A stretch of 64,000 nt of DNA. Source: Bacteroidota bacterium (GTDB lineage Bacteria; Bacteroidota; Bacteroidia; Palsa-948). Location: contig JACRAM010000069.1 of NCBI GenBank assembly GCA_016213405.1, positions 1 to 64,000 of the forward strand. Reading direction: 5' to 3'. Below the pieces are notes generated by a model that was given only the letters and a program-made list of their open reading frames with translations, was not told the DNA's origin and searched no databases. Made by a program: the position numbers and the translations under genes. Shown in pieces: positions 51,478-59,228 of this stretch; the first letter of the stretch is position 1; each line of letters opens with the position of its first letter.

Positions 51478-52524
51478 ATGTCTTCAGAAAAAATAAAAGT
51501 TGGCATCACGCAGGGCGACCCGAACGGAATCGGGCTGGAAGTTATTATTAAAACTTTTATGGATACTTCCATGCTGGAAGTTTGCACGCCTGTTCTTTTC
51601 GGCTCGCAGAAAACTTTTTCTTTTCATCGCAAGGCAATGAATGTGGAAATACGCTTCAATCAGATACGAAGCGCTGAGCAGGCAATGCAAAGACAGCTCA
51701 ATATTTTAAATGTGTACGAAGAAGAAATTCCGATTGAGTTCGGCACTTCCACTCAAACAGCAGGAAAATATGCTTTGAAGTCAATTGGCGCTGCCTGCGA
51801 AGCATTGGAGCAAAAGAAAATTGATGTGCTGGTAACGGCACCCATCAACAAGCATAACATTCAGTCAGAACAGTTTCAGTTCAAAGGGCACACCGATTAT
51901 TTGGAGAATCGTTTTAAAAACGATGCGCTCATGCTGATGTGTTCTGATAAATTCCGCGTTGGCGTGGTGACCGGGCATGTTCCGCTTGCGAATGTTTCCG
52001 CCATCATCAACCAGGATAAAATAGTTAATAAAATAAAACTGCTCAACAAATCTCTCCTGGAAGATTTCGGAATACGCAAACCAAAAATCGCTGTGCTCGG
52101 ATTAAATCCGCACGCAGGAGATAACGGAACAATCGGTGGCGAAGAAGCAGTGGTGATTGTTCCCGCTATCGCGAAAGCGAAAAGCGAAAACATAATGGTG
52201 ATGGGACCGTATTCCGCTGACGGGTTTTTCGGAACCGCGATGCACATGAAATTCGATGCGGTGCTCGCCATGTATCACGATCAGGGACTGGTTCCGTTCA
52301 AGGCGCTCGCGTTTGATTCAGGAGTGAATTACACAGCAGGACTTCCGGTCATCCGCACTTCTCCCGACCACGGAGTGGGTTACGACATTGCCGGGCAAAA
52401 CAAAGCCAGCGAAACATCTTTCCGCTCGGCAGTGTATCTTGCCTGCGATATTTTCAGAACGAGAAAAGGAGAAAAAGAAATTTACGCCCACCCGCTCAGA
52501 TCATATTCTCAGGAAAGGGAATAA
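51478..52524 (+). CDS. pdxA: 4-hydroxythreonine-4-phosphate dehydrogenase
   Basis: A 348-residue PdxA of the DXP-dependent pyridoxal-phosphate pathway. N-terminal VGITQGDPNGIGLEVI, LVTAPINKHNIQ, FKGHTDYLE (metal His), GLNPHAGDNGTIGGEE, AMYHDQGLVPFKAL (metal His) and TSPDHGVGYDIAG (metal His) are all present. The ATG at 51478 gives the family N-terminus; an ATG nine codons upstream lies inside the inverted repeat. Same direction as pepA but separated by that repeat. Confidence 0.96.
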   Translation: MSSEKIKVGITQGDPNGIGLEVIIKTFMDTSMLEVCTPVLFGSQKTFSFHRKAMNVEIRFNQIRSAEQAMQRQLNILNVYEEEIPIEFGTSTQTAGKYALKSIGAACEALEQKKIDVLVTAPINKHNIQSEQFQFKGHTDYLENRFKNDALMLMCSDKFRVGVVTGHVPLANVSAIINQDKIVNKIKLLNKSLLEDFGIRKPKIAVLGLNPHAGDNGTIGGEEAVVIVPAIAKAKSENIMVMGPYSADGFFGTAMHMKFDAVLAMYHDQGLVPFKALAFDSGVNYTAGLPVIRTSPDHGVGYDIAGQNKASETSFRSAVYLACDIFRTRKGEKEIYAHPLRSYSQERE

Positions 52525-52550
52525 TTTTTTGTAGAAAGAAAGAGTAATGC

Positions 52551-54125
52551 TTATTTTTCAAGTATTGTAAATTCCGTTCTGCGGTTCATTTGCCGCCCCT
52601 CCTCCGTATCGTTTGTGGTGATGGGCTGTGATTCTCCATAGCCCTTTGCTGTAAGGCGGTCTTTGCCGATGCCTTTGCTGATGAGGTAATCCACTACGGC
52701 TTGCGCGCGCTCCTGTGATAATTTTATGTTGTATTCATCTGTTCCTTTGCTGTCGGTGTGGCTTGACAATTCGATTTTCATAGCGGGATTATTGGTCAGC
52801 AACTGGACTAAGCGTTCAAGTTCTGACATGGATTCGGCACGCAATGTTGCTTTATCAAAATCATAAAAAATGTTTTTCAATACTATTTTGCTTCCTATAT
52901 TTATTTTTTCCAGCGGAATGGTTTTAATTATTTCCTTGTAAGCGGCTGTGTCGGGTATGCTCACGTTGTCAGAATAAAAAAGGTAGCCCTCTTTCTTTAC
53001 GTTGATGCCGTAATTTTTTCCCGATGGAAGTGATATGAGAAACTTCCCTGTCGAACTATTGGATTTTATCTGTGAGAGAACTTCGTTTTTTTCGTTGTCG
53101 GTAATTTCAATAGCTGACTCGAGCGGAGCGGATGTTAATTTATCAACGACCATTCCTTTAAACAGGGTTAGTTTGGGTCCCTTGTCTTTTTTTATTTCTA
53201 CGGGATTGATTTGATAAATATCTTTTTCTCCTATGCCTCCTGATTTTGCCGATGCGTAATAACCTGTTTGCCCGTCTGCCGTTACCACAAAATATAAATC
53301 ATCATCAGGAGTATTAATAGGAGAACCAAGATTGATTGGTTTTGTCCATTTCCCTTTTTCAAATAATGATTTGAAAATATCATATCCCCCTGTGCTTTTG
53401 TGTCCCTTGGAGCTGAAATAAAGTGTCGTTCCGTCCGGGTGAATGAAAACGGCTTCTTCGTCTTCTGGCGTGTTGATGATGGAACCCATATTTTTTGCTT
53501 TCCCCCATTTTCCGTTTTTATCCTTCCTGCACATCCAGATATCTCTTCCGCCTTGCCCTTCTTTCCGGTTGCTGACAAAATAAATAGTATTGCCATCGGG
53601 AGCAATGCTTGCTGATGATTCGTGGTCTGCGCTGTTGACGGGTTCGGGCAGTTTATCGGGCTCGCTCCACTGTTCTCCTTCCAAGACGGATTTATAAATG
53701 TCTCCATTTCCATTTTCATTATCGCGATACAGCAGCATGGTTTGCCCGTCATTGGAAAGAGCAATAGCCGAGTTATGCCTGCCCGGCTGGTTGATGGATT
53801 CCGACAACCGTTTTGCTTCTCCCCATTTTTTTTCTTTCTCATCATAGTAGGATTCATACACATTTTCCATCCCTTGCTTTCCTTTCTTGATTTCTTTTTC
53901 TGTCACCGGTCTTCTGGAGGTGAAAACCATCATCTGCCCATCGGCTGATATCACCGGAGCATATTCAGAAAATGCCGTGTTGATGGTTTTGCCAAGATTG
54001 GTGATGGTGATTTTTTCGGCATCAGCACCCGGCTTTTTGGTGGAAGAGATTTGTTGTGCAAGGGTGAAAAAGCCAAAGCAACAAATCAGCAAGACCGCCA
54101 ATTGAAATCTCTTCGGGATACACAT
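52551..54125 (-). CDS. OmpA/PD40-repeat envelope protein (PorE-like)
   Basis: A 524-residue exported protein: signal peptide to about residue 24 (LAQQ), five WD40-like PD40 repeats (AISNDGQTMLLYRD-type blocks such as SIAPDGNTIYFVSNRK, FIHPDGTTLYFSSKG, VTADGQTGYYASAKSGG; about 45-275), a carboxypeptidase-regulatory-like domain (about 325-390) and a C-terminal OmpA peptidoglycan-binding domain (NIFYDFDKATLRAES, SHTDSKGTDEYN, LSQERAQAVVDYL, GYGESQPI). This order matches PorE, which ties the type IX secretion machinery to peptidoglycan; paralogues are common in Bacteroidota. Next to a PorP/SprF-like gene, as is usual. Confidence 0.93.
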   Translation of the reverse strand: MCIPKRFQLAVLLICCFGFFTLAQQISSTKKPGADAEKITITNLGKTINTAFSEYAPVISADGQMMVFTSRRPVTEKEIKKGKQGMENVYESYYDEKEKKWGEAKRLSESINQPGRHNSAIALSNDGQTMLLYRDNENGNGDIYKSVLEGEQWSEPDKLPEPVNSADHESSASIAPDGNTIYFVSNRKEGQGGRDIWMCRKDKNGKWGKAKNMGSIINTPEDEEAVFIHPDGTTLYFSSKGHKSTGGYDIFKSLFEKGKWTKPINLGSPINTPDDDLYFVVTADGQTGYYASAKSGGIGEKDIYQINPVEIKKDKGPKLTLFKGMVVDKLTSAPLESAIEITDNEKNEVLSQIKSNSSTGKFLISLPSGKNYGINVKKEGYLFYSDNVSIPDTAAYKEIIKTIPLEKINIGSKIVLKNIFYDFDKATLRAESMSELERLVQLLTNNPAMKIELSSHTDSKGTDEYNIKLSQERAQAVVDYLISKGIGKDRLTAKGYGESQPITTNDTEEGRQMNRRTEFTILEK

Positions 54126-54239
54126 CTACAATAAGATTAAACAGATTTCTGAAAGATTACGGTGATTACTTTGTGCTATTTCATCCACGCAATCTGCTTT
54201 TTTGTTTTTTCTAAAATCACCGTAATCTCAGTATATAAT

Positions 54240-55262
54240 CTAAATTCTTGAAGCGGATTTAGGCAGGAACGGATTGGGATTTACAAAGCGCAGGGAAATT
54301 TCAAAGCCGCCTTGTCCGCTGCTGGCAGTTTTTAATTTTGAAATGTTTACATCATAACTCAAGCCGATGTTAAACTGTGCAAACTCAAGCACTACGACAG
54401 GGATCACGGCATCTTTATTCCGGTAATGCGCGCCCAGCGAAATGGCAGCGCCTTTCACATAACCGGAACTGGATGCTTCCCTAAACGTGTAGCGGAACAT
54501 ATTTCCAAAAAAAAGTTCTGATGATTTTCCCTGCTGAAAATAAATAAAGCCCGGTACCAGCGAAAAATTTCTGTTGCTTAACCGCACAAGCCCGTTTGCA
54601 TACCCCGTAATTTTCATGTTGAGTTTATCATCCTTTCCGTAAAAAGAATAGGCAGGGCGGTTCGCATGGAATATGGATAGGCCCGCGCTTAAATCAAGTT
54701 TGTCCTTGCCATATTCATAATGAATGCCGCTTCCTAAATCAGGATAGGTTAAACTTGCTCCGCCCGATGGCTCACCGGATGGCATCGCGGCATTGTAACT
54801 GCTTCCGTCATACTGATTCATCCACTGAAGGTCAGCATTATTAATGCTTCGCTGGGCAAATCCGCCATAAAGCCCGGCACCAAGCGTGCTTTCCTTGTTG
54901 ATATAAACATGATAGGCATAAGTTATGTTTCCCTGTAAAGTTTTCATTTTCGCATTGCCTGCCTGGTCTTGAAAAATAGTTACGCCCATAGCAGAAAATC
55001 CTTTCCTGCCTTTCTTTTTGGCAATCTTCGCATCAAAGGAAACATTGGCTGTGCTGTAAGGGGTTGCAACGCTGTTCCATTGGTTTCTGTAATTGATGAT
55101 GGCGCGCAGATCACTTTCGGCTCCCGACTGCGCTGGATTAACAAGCAAGGGGGTCATCCAGAACCGGGCGAAGTGAATGTCCTGGGAAAAAGCCATGTAA
55201 GAAGAAAGATGGCAGATGGCAGATGTAAGAATACAAACTGCTAAGAGAGTAATTTTTTTCAT
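54240..55262 (-). CDS. PorP/SprF-family outer-membrane protein
   Basis: This 340-residue barrel protein is of the PorP/SprF type. Signal peptide, then FSQDIHFARFWMTPLLVNPAQSG, the family opening (HFSQFYxxPLxxNPAxTG), INYRNQWNSVATPYSTANVSFD, GVTIFQDQAGNAKMKTLQGN and AYHVYINKESTLGAGLYGG. Such proteins often pair with one secreted protein carrying a gliding-type C-terminal domain, and here that partner is the gene directly upstream in transcription (stop 12 bases before this start). Part of the signal peptide (ILTSAICHLSS) is encoded by the GGCAGATGGCAGATG repeat. Confidence 0.92.
   Translation of the reverse strand: MKKITLLAVCILTSAICHLSSYMAFSQDIHFARFWMTPLLVNPAQSGAESDLRAIINYRNQWNSVATPYSTANVSFDAKIAKKKGRKGFSAMGVTIFQDQAGNAKMKTLQGNITYAYHVYINKESTLGAGLYGGFAQRSINNADLQWMNQYDGSSYNAAMPSGEPSGGASLTYPDLGSGIHYEYGKDKLDLSAGLSIFHANRPAYSFYGKDDKLNMKITGYANGLVRLSNRNFSLVPGFIYFQQGKSSELFFGNMFRYTFREASSSGYVKGAAISLGAHYRNKDAVIPVVVLEFAQFNIGLSYDVNISKLKTASSGQGGFEISLRFVNPNPFLPKSASRI
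55206..55228. repeat. GGCAGATG repeat in the PorP-like signal peptide
   Basis: GAT-GGCAGATGGCAGATG is a tandem pair of GGCAGAT, read on the minus strand as TSAICHLSS inside the hydrophobic core of the signal peptide. Same word family as 28028-28080. Confidence 0.65.
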
Positions 55263-55274
55263 TACACTTTTTAA

Positions 55275-57998
55275 TTATCGAATTAAACTGATATTTCCTT
55301 TTTTGCTTTCCTTTTTTCCATTTGTTAAAGTTGCTTCCAGATAGTAAACAAACTCAGCGGAGTTCATGAGTTTGCCTTTGTATATTCCATCCCAGCAGAT
55401 TTTAAGATTATCGGTTGTAAATACTTTTTCTCCCCATCGGTCGTAAATGGAGAAGGAGAATGTTTCTATGCATTTGCCCAGCACACATTCCAGTTCGTTC
55501 TGCCCGTCTTTGTTTGGAGAGAAAGCATTGGGAACAAAAATTTCTCCGCAATCCAGCAAATCAACCGTAACGGTTACACAGGCAGAAGCAGTGCAGTTGC
55601 CGGCATTGGTAACTGTAACGCAATATTGAGTAGTTGCACTCGGAGAAACAGAAATTGCCTGAGTGGTGGCGCCATTGCCCCAACTGTAAGTTCCTCCTCC
55701 CGAAGCAGAAAGAGCAACTGTTGCCCCTTGCGAAATAGTAGTATCAGAACTTACCGTTGCAGTTGGATTTGAATTAACCGTTACAGCGGCAGAAGTAGTA
55801 TCAGAACAAGAGCCGCAGGAAGCATAGACAGAATAAGTTCCTGCAGATGTTACGGGAATGCAAGAAGTAGTTGCGCCTGTAGTCCAGGAATAATTACATC
55901 CTCCGGAAGCACAAAGCGTGGTGCCCTGTCCCTGACAAAAAGTTAAACTCCCGCTGACAACTGCATTCACAGCGGAGATTACCGAAACATTTCCTACAGC
56001 AGATGCCGTACAGGTATTCACGCCAGTTACGGTTACTGTATAATTTGTTGTGGAAGCCGGGTTCACAACAATTGAAGAAGAAGTTTGCCCTGTGTTCCAC
56101 GAATAAGTTCCTCCCCCGCTGGCAGTGAGCGTTGCCGCATCGCCTGTGCAAATGGAGGTGCTGTTCACAGAAGCGTTTGGCGCGGCAAGAACTGTAACTG
56201 TGGCGGAAGTGGTATCGGCACAAGAGCCAACGAATGCAATCACAGAATAAGTTGTATTTGTTATGGGAGAAACGGTAATGGAAGTAGTGGTTTGCCCTCC
56301 TGAAATCCATGAATAAGAATTTCCTCCGCCTGCTGTAAGGATGACTGATTGTCCGCTGCAAATGGGATTATTTCCAGTAATCGTTGCAGTGGGAGGGGAA
56401 GTAATGTTTACCGTTACAGCAACCGTATCGGCACAGGTTCCTGAAGTAACAAATACAGAATAAGTTGTAGTGGATGTCGGGGAAAGAACAACTACAGCAG
56501 TGAGTGTTCCATTGCTCCAGGAATAATTGCTTCCTCCGCCCGCAGTGAGTGTTGTGCTTTGCCCAGCGCAAATAGTTGTAATTCCCGAAATAGTGGCGGT
56601 GATATTATTTGATACTACCACAGTGACCGAATCAATGCTTGAGCCGCAGGAATTTGTTACTGTAACGGAATAAGAAGTTGTGATTGTCGGAGAAACTGAA
56701 ATTGATGCAATGGATTGTCCCGTACTCCATAAATAATTTCCTCCACCGGTTGCTGTGAGTATTGAGTTCGCGCTGGGACAAACCGTAATATCCGCGCCAG
56801 CATTTGCCGTAGGGAGAGGATTCACGGTTACATTCACCGCATCCGTATTGCTTCCGCAGGAATTTGTTACTGTTACAGAATAATTGGTAGTTATTGTTGG
56901 CGATGCAACAGGATTTGAAATGTTCGGGTTGCTCAATCCGGTTATTGGCAACCAGGCATAAGTTCCTCCACCGGTGGCGCTCAATGTGGTATTCGCAGAT
57001 TGACAAATAGTAACATCCGTTCCGGCATTAGCGGTGGGCAGAGGAGTTACAGTGATGGTGATTGTTTGCGTTGTAGATCCTGAGCCATTGGCATTGGTGG
57101 CGGTGAGCGATGCTGTGTACGTTCCGCTCGCGCTGTAAGTAACGCAGACAGTTTGGGTTGTAGCAGTTGCAGGGTTTCCTCCCTGAAAATTCCAACTCCA
57201 GGATGTGGGAGCGTTTGTGCTTGCATCCGTAAAAGTTACGCACTGTGCCGCGCAAACAGTAGTGCTGCTTGTTGAAAAACTTGCAACCGGCACACCGCCA
57301 CTAGGAACAGAAAGCGTAATGTCATCTACAGCAATTGAGGGGTCACCATTTGATGGAATTCCATCATCATTATTCGTCCAGTTAAATCCTATTTTAACAT
57401 TCGGATTATTGTTTGCACTTGCAGGAAGTAATATTGAATAGGCAGTCCACCTGCCTTGAGGAGCGCATACTCCTAGTGGAGGTTTTGCAAGTGGGTCAAT
57501 CATAGTCCATGTTGCGCCATCATAATACCAAAGAGTTGCATCATCATTTACATCTCCGTTTGCAATATAATTAAATGCAAGAGTAATGGTAGATTGTCCT
57601 GTACAATTAATGGTTGGAGATTCAACTCTCATATTTGTGGTTACACAGAAAAGCACACCGCAAAATCCACCTGCATCATATGAGGCTCCCTGGTCTAAAA
57701 CAAAACCATCATCAGCACCTATGTGAAGAGATGGATCTGCTGCCCCGCAAACTGAACCGCAAGCAGGGGGTGCATTACCACACTCTGCACCGCTCACAAA
57801 CCATTTGTTGGATTCCGGGTCATTCAATCCGGTTGATGTTTGTGTCCATGGCCCGTTTGGTCCTGTCGTGTATAATGTTACTAAACACGGATTTCCTGAA
57901 ACGCATCCATTCTGAAACGCTTCTGTCCAGAAAATTGTTTGAGCGTTTGAAGCGATGACAGAAAATATGGCGATGAAGAGGAGTAATTTTTTTTTCAT
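55275..57998 (-). CDS. Large secreted Ig-repeat protein with gliding-type C-terminal domain
   Basis: A 907-residue exported protein. Signal peptide (ASNAQ), then a jelly-roll/MAM-like domain (about 22-235: WTEAFQNGCVSG, NKWFVSGAECGN, DPSLHIGADDG, TLAFNYIANGD, VKIGFNWTNNDDG), a PKD domain (about 236-320), seven to eight Ig-like repeats of about 70-80 residues (CxGxxTTLTAxGGGxYxW...TTxYxVxVT) and the C-terminal FVPNAFSPNKDGQNE...YDRWGEKVF...WDGIYKGK sorting domain. The N-terminal domain is shared with the genes at 58026 and 59229. Probable type IX-exported adhesin or enzyme; partner of the downstream PorP-like protein. Confidence 0.93.
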   Translation of the reverse strand: MKKKLLLFIAIFSVIASNAQTIFWTEAFQNGCVSGNPCLVTLYTTGPNGPWTQTSTGLNDPESNKWFVSGAECGNAPPACGSVCGAADPSLHIGADDGFVLDQGASYDAGGFCGVLFCVTTNMRVESPTINCTGQSTITLAFNYIANGDVNDDATLWYYDGATWTMIDPLAKPPLGVCAPQGRWTAYSILLPASANNNPNVKIGFNWTNNDDGIPSNGDPSIAVDDITLSVPSGGVPVASFSTSSTTVCAAQCVTFTDASTNAPTSWSWNFQGGNPATATTQTVCVTYSASGTYTASLTATNANGSGSTTQTITITVTPLPTANAGTDVTICQSANTTLSATGGGTYAWLPITGLSNPNISNPVASPTITTNYSVTVTNSCGSNTDAVNVTVNPLPTANAGADITVCPSANSILTATGGGNYLWSTGQSIASISVSPTITTSYSVTVTNSCGSSIDSVTVVVSNNITATISGITTICAGQSTTLTAGGGSNYSWSNGTLTAVVVLSPTSTTTYSVFVTSGTCADTVAVTVNITSPPTATITGNNPICSGQSVILTAGGGNSYSWISGGQTTTSITVSPITNTTYSVIAFVGSCADTTSATVTVLAAPNASVNSTSICTGDAATLTASGGGTYSWNTGQTSSSIVVNPASTTNYTVTVTGVNTCTASAVGNVSVISAVNAVVSGSLTFCQGQGTTLCASGGCNYSWTTGATTSCIPVTSAGTYSVYASCGSCSDTTSAAVTVNSNPTATVSSDTTISQGATVALSASGGGTYSWGNGATTQAISVSPSATTQYCVTVTNAGNCTASACVTVTVDLLDCGEIFVPNAFSPNKDGQNELECVLGKCIETFSFSIYDRWGEKVFTTDNLKICWDGIYKGKLMNSAEFVYYLEATLTNGKKESKKGNISLIR

Positions 57999-58025
57999 CT
58001 TGTATTATAATTTACGCAACTATTT

Positions 58026-58964
58026 TTATTTATTGCTGTTGCCGACAAAAACTTTTTTAACAATCACGCTTTCGTTAATCTCAATGTGTACGAAACATAT
58101 CATGGCTGATTCATTCAGTATGATTTTATTTCCAACCATCGCAGCAGGCAGATTTTTTCCCAGCACATCCGTTACGCTCATGATGCGGAAGGGAAGCGAA
58201 CTTTCAACGAGAATGTTTCCATCCGCAGCATAAACAGAAACCGTATGAGCCAAATCAGCGGGCGAAGCAATGCCGGTTGTTCCTGCAGAAAGCGCAATGT
58301 CATCCACCGCAAAAGAAGGGTCAGTTCCAATGCCATCGTCATTGTTTTTCCAGTTGAATCCGATTTTCACATTCGGATTATTATTGGCGCTGGCAGGCAG
58401 CGCAATGGAAAAAGCAGTCCATTTCCCTGATGGAGAGCAGGCACCGAGTGGAGGTTTTGCAAGAGGGTCCAATTGCGCCCATGTTGCGCCATTATAATAC
58501 CAAAGCGATGCATCATCATTTACTCCATCACCATTTTCCATATAATTAAAAGCAAGCGTAATAGTTGATTTCCCCGAACAATTAATTACGGGTGATTCCG
58601 TGCGCATATTGGTGGTAACACAAAACAAAGTTCCGCAAAATCCACCGGCATTATAGGAAGCGCCTGCGTCCTGTGTCGTGAAGCCATCATCTACTCCTAT
58701 GTGTAGTGAGGGATCTGTTCCTCCGCAGGTTGAACCGCATACTCCTGCCGCATTGCCACATTCGCTTCCGCTCACAAACCATTTGTTTGACTGTGCATCA
58801 TTGGTGCCGGTTGATGTTTGCGTCCATGCTCCATTAGTGCCGGTATATGCTGTAGCGAAACATCCGGACACACAACCATTTTGAAACGCTTCCGTCCAGA
58901 AAGTTTGCGAGTGAGAAATAAAAAAACAAAATGTGGCGATTAAAGAGAATAAAATTTTCTTCAT
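58026..58964 (-). CDS. Secreted jelly-roll protein with short C-terminal sorting domain
   Basis: A 312-residue paralogue of the N-terminal third of the preceding large protein: signal peptide (FISHSQ), WTEAFQNGCVSG, NKWFVSGSECGN, DPSLHIGVDDG, GGFCGTLFCVTTNMRTESP, TLAFNYMENGDG, WTAFSIALPASANNNPNVK and IGFNWKNNDDG, where conserved cysteines suggest disulfides. The last 75 residues (VYAADGNILVESSLPFRIMSVTDVLGK...VFVGNSNK) look like a type A type IX sorting domain. It lies 27 bases upstream of the large paralogue in transcription, so the two may be co-transcribed with the PorP-like and perhaps PorE-like genes. Confidence 0.88.
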   Translation of the reverse strand: MKKILFSLIATFCFFISHSQTFWTEAFQNGCVSGCFATAYTGTNGAWTQTSTGTNDAQSNKWFVSGSECGNAAGVCGSTCGGTDPSLHIGVDDGFTTQDAGASYNAGGFCGTLFCVTTNMRTESPVINCSGKSTITLAFNYMENGDGVNDDASLWYYNGATWAQLDPLAKPPLGACSPSGKWTAFSIALPASANNNPNVKIGFNWKNNDDGIGTDPSFAVDDIALSAGTTGIASPADLAHTVSVYAADGNILVESSLPFRIMSVTDVLGKNLPAAMVGNKIILNESAMICFVHIEINESVIVKKVFVGNSNK

Positions 58965-58974
58965 GTAATCTGAA

Positions 58975-59181
58975 TTAGAAATGAAAGAGTAAAATTAAAA
59001 AATCAATTTGAAGGAGAGAAATAAAAACGAGAAAAGTTTTTAACTCCGCTTTGCGAGAGTCCGTACTTTTGCCGGACCCGAAGCCCGCAGATAAACTATG
59101 TGAGGTTTTTTTAAAAAACTCATCTGCAAAAAAGATGTTTTGGTCTGATATATTCAGCACTTCGTCTAAAAGTTGTCCCAT
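58975..59181 (-). CDS. Possible small protein, 68 residues, unknown
   Basis: I do not recognise it. The first 45 codons look protein-like (MGQLLDEVLNISDQNIFFAD, then SAGFGSGKSTDSRKAELK), with acidic and aromatic residues in a helical pattern; the last 20 are hydrophobic and may be incidental. It lies in the 264-bp gap between two divergent cargo genes. The DNA includes a GTCCG/CGGAC hairpin (59062-59080). Support is weak, and it may be non-coding. Confidence 0.3.
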   Translation of the reverse strand: MGQLLDEVLNISDQNIFFADEFFKKTSHSLSAGFGSGKSTDSRKAELKTFLVFISLLQIDFLILLFHF

Positions 59182-59208
59182 TACTATGATATAAGGTAAT
59201 AACTAGTG

Positions 59209-59216
59209 TAACTTTG
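59209..59216 (+). promoter_or_regulatory. -7 element of the frameshifted cargo gene
   Basis: TAACTTTG matches TAnnTTTG exactly and lies 12 bases before the start codon at 59229. No FNR-like palindrome is present at the distance seen in the anaerobic genes. Confidence 0.5.
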
Positions 59217-59228
59217 AAGTTTGAATAG

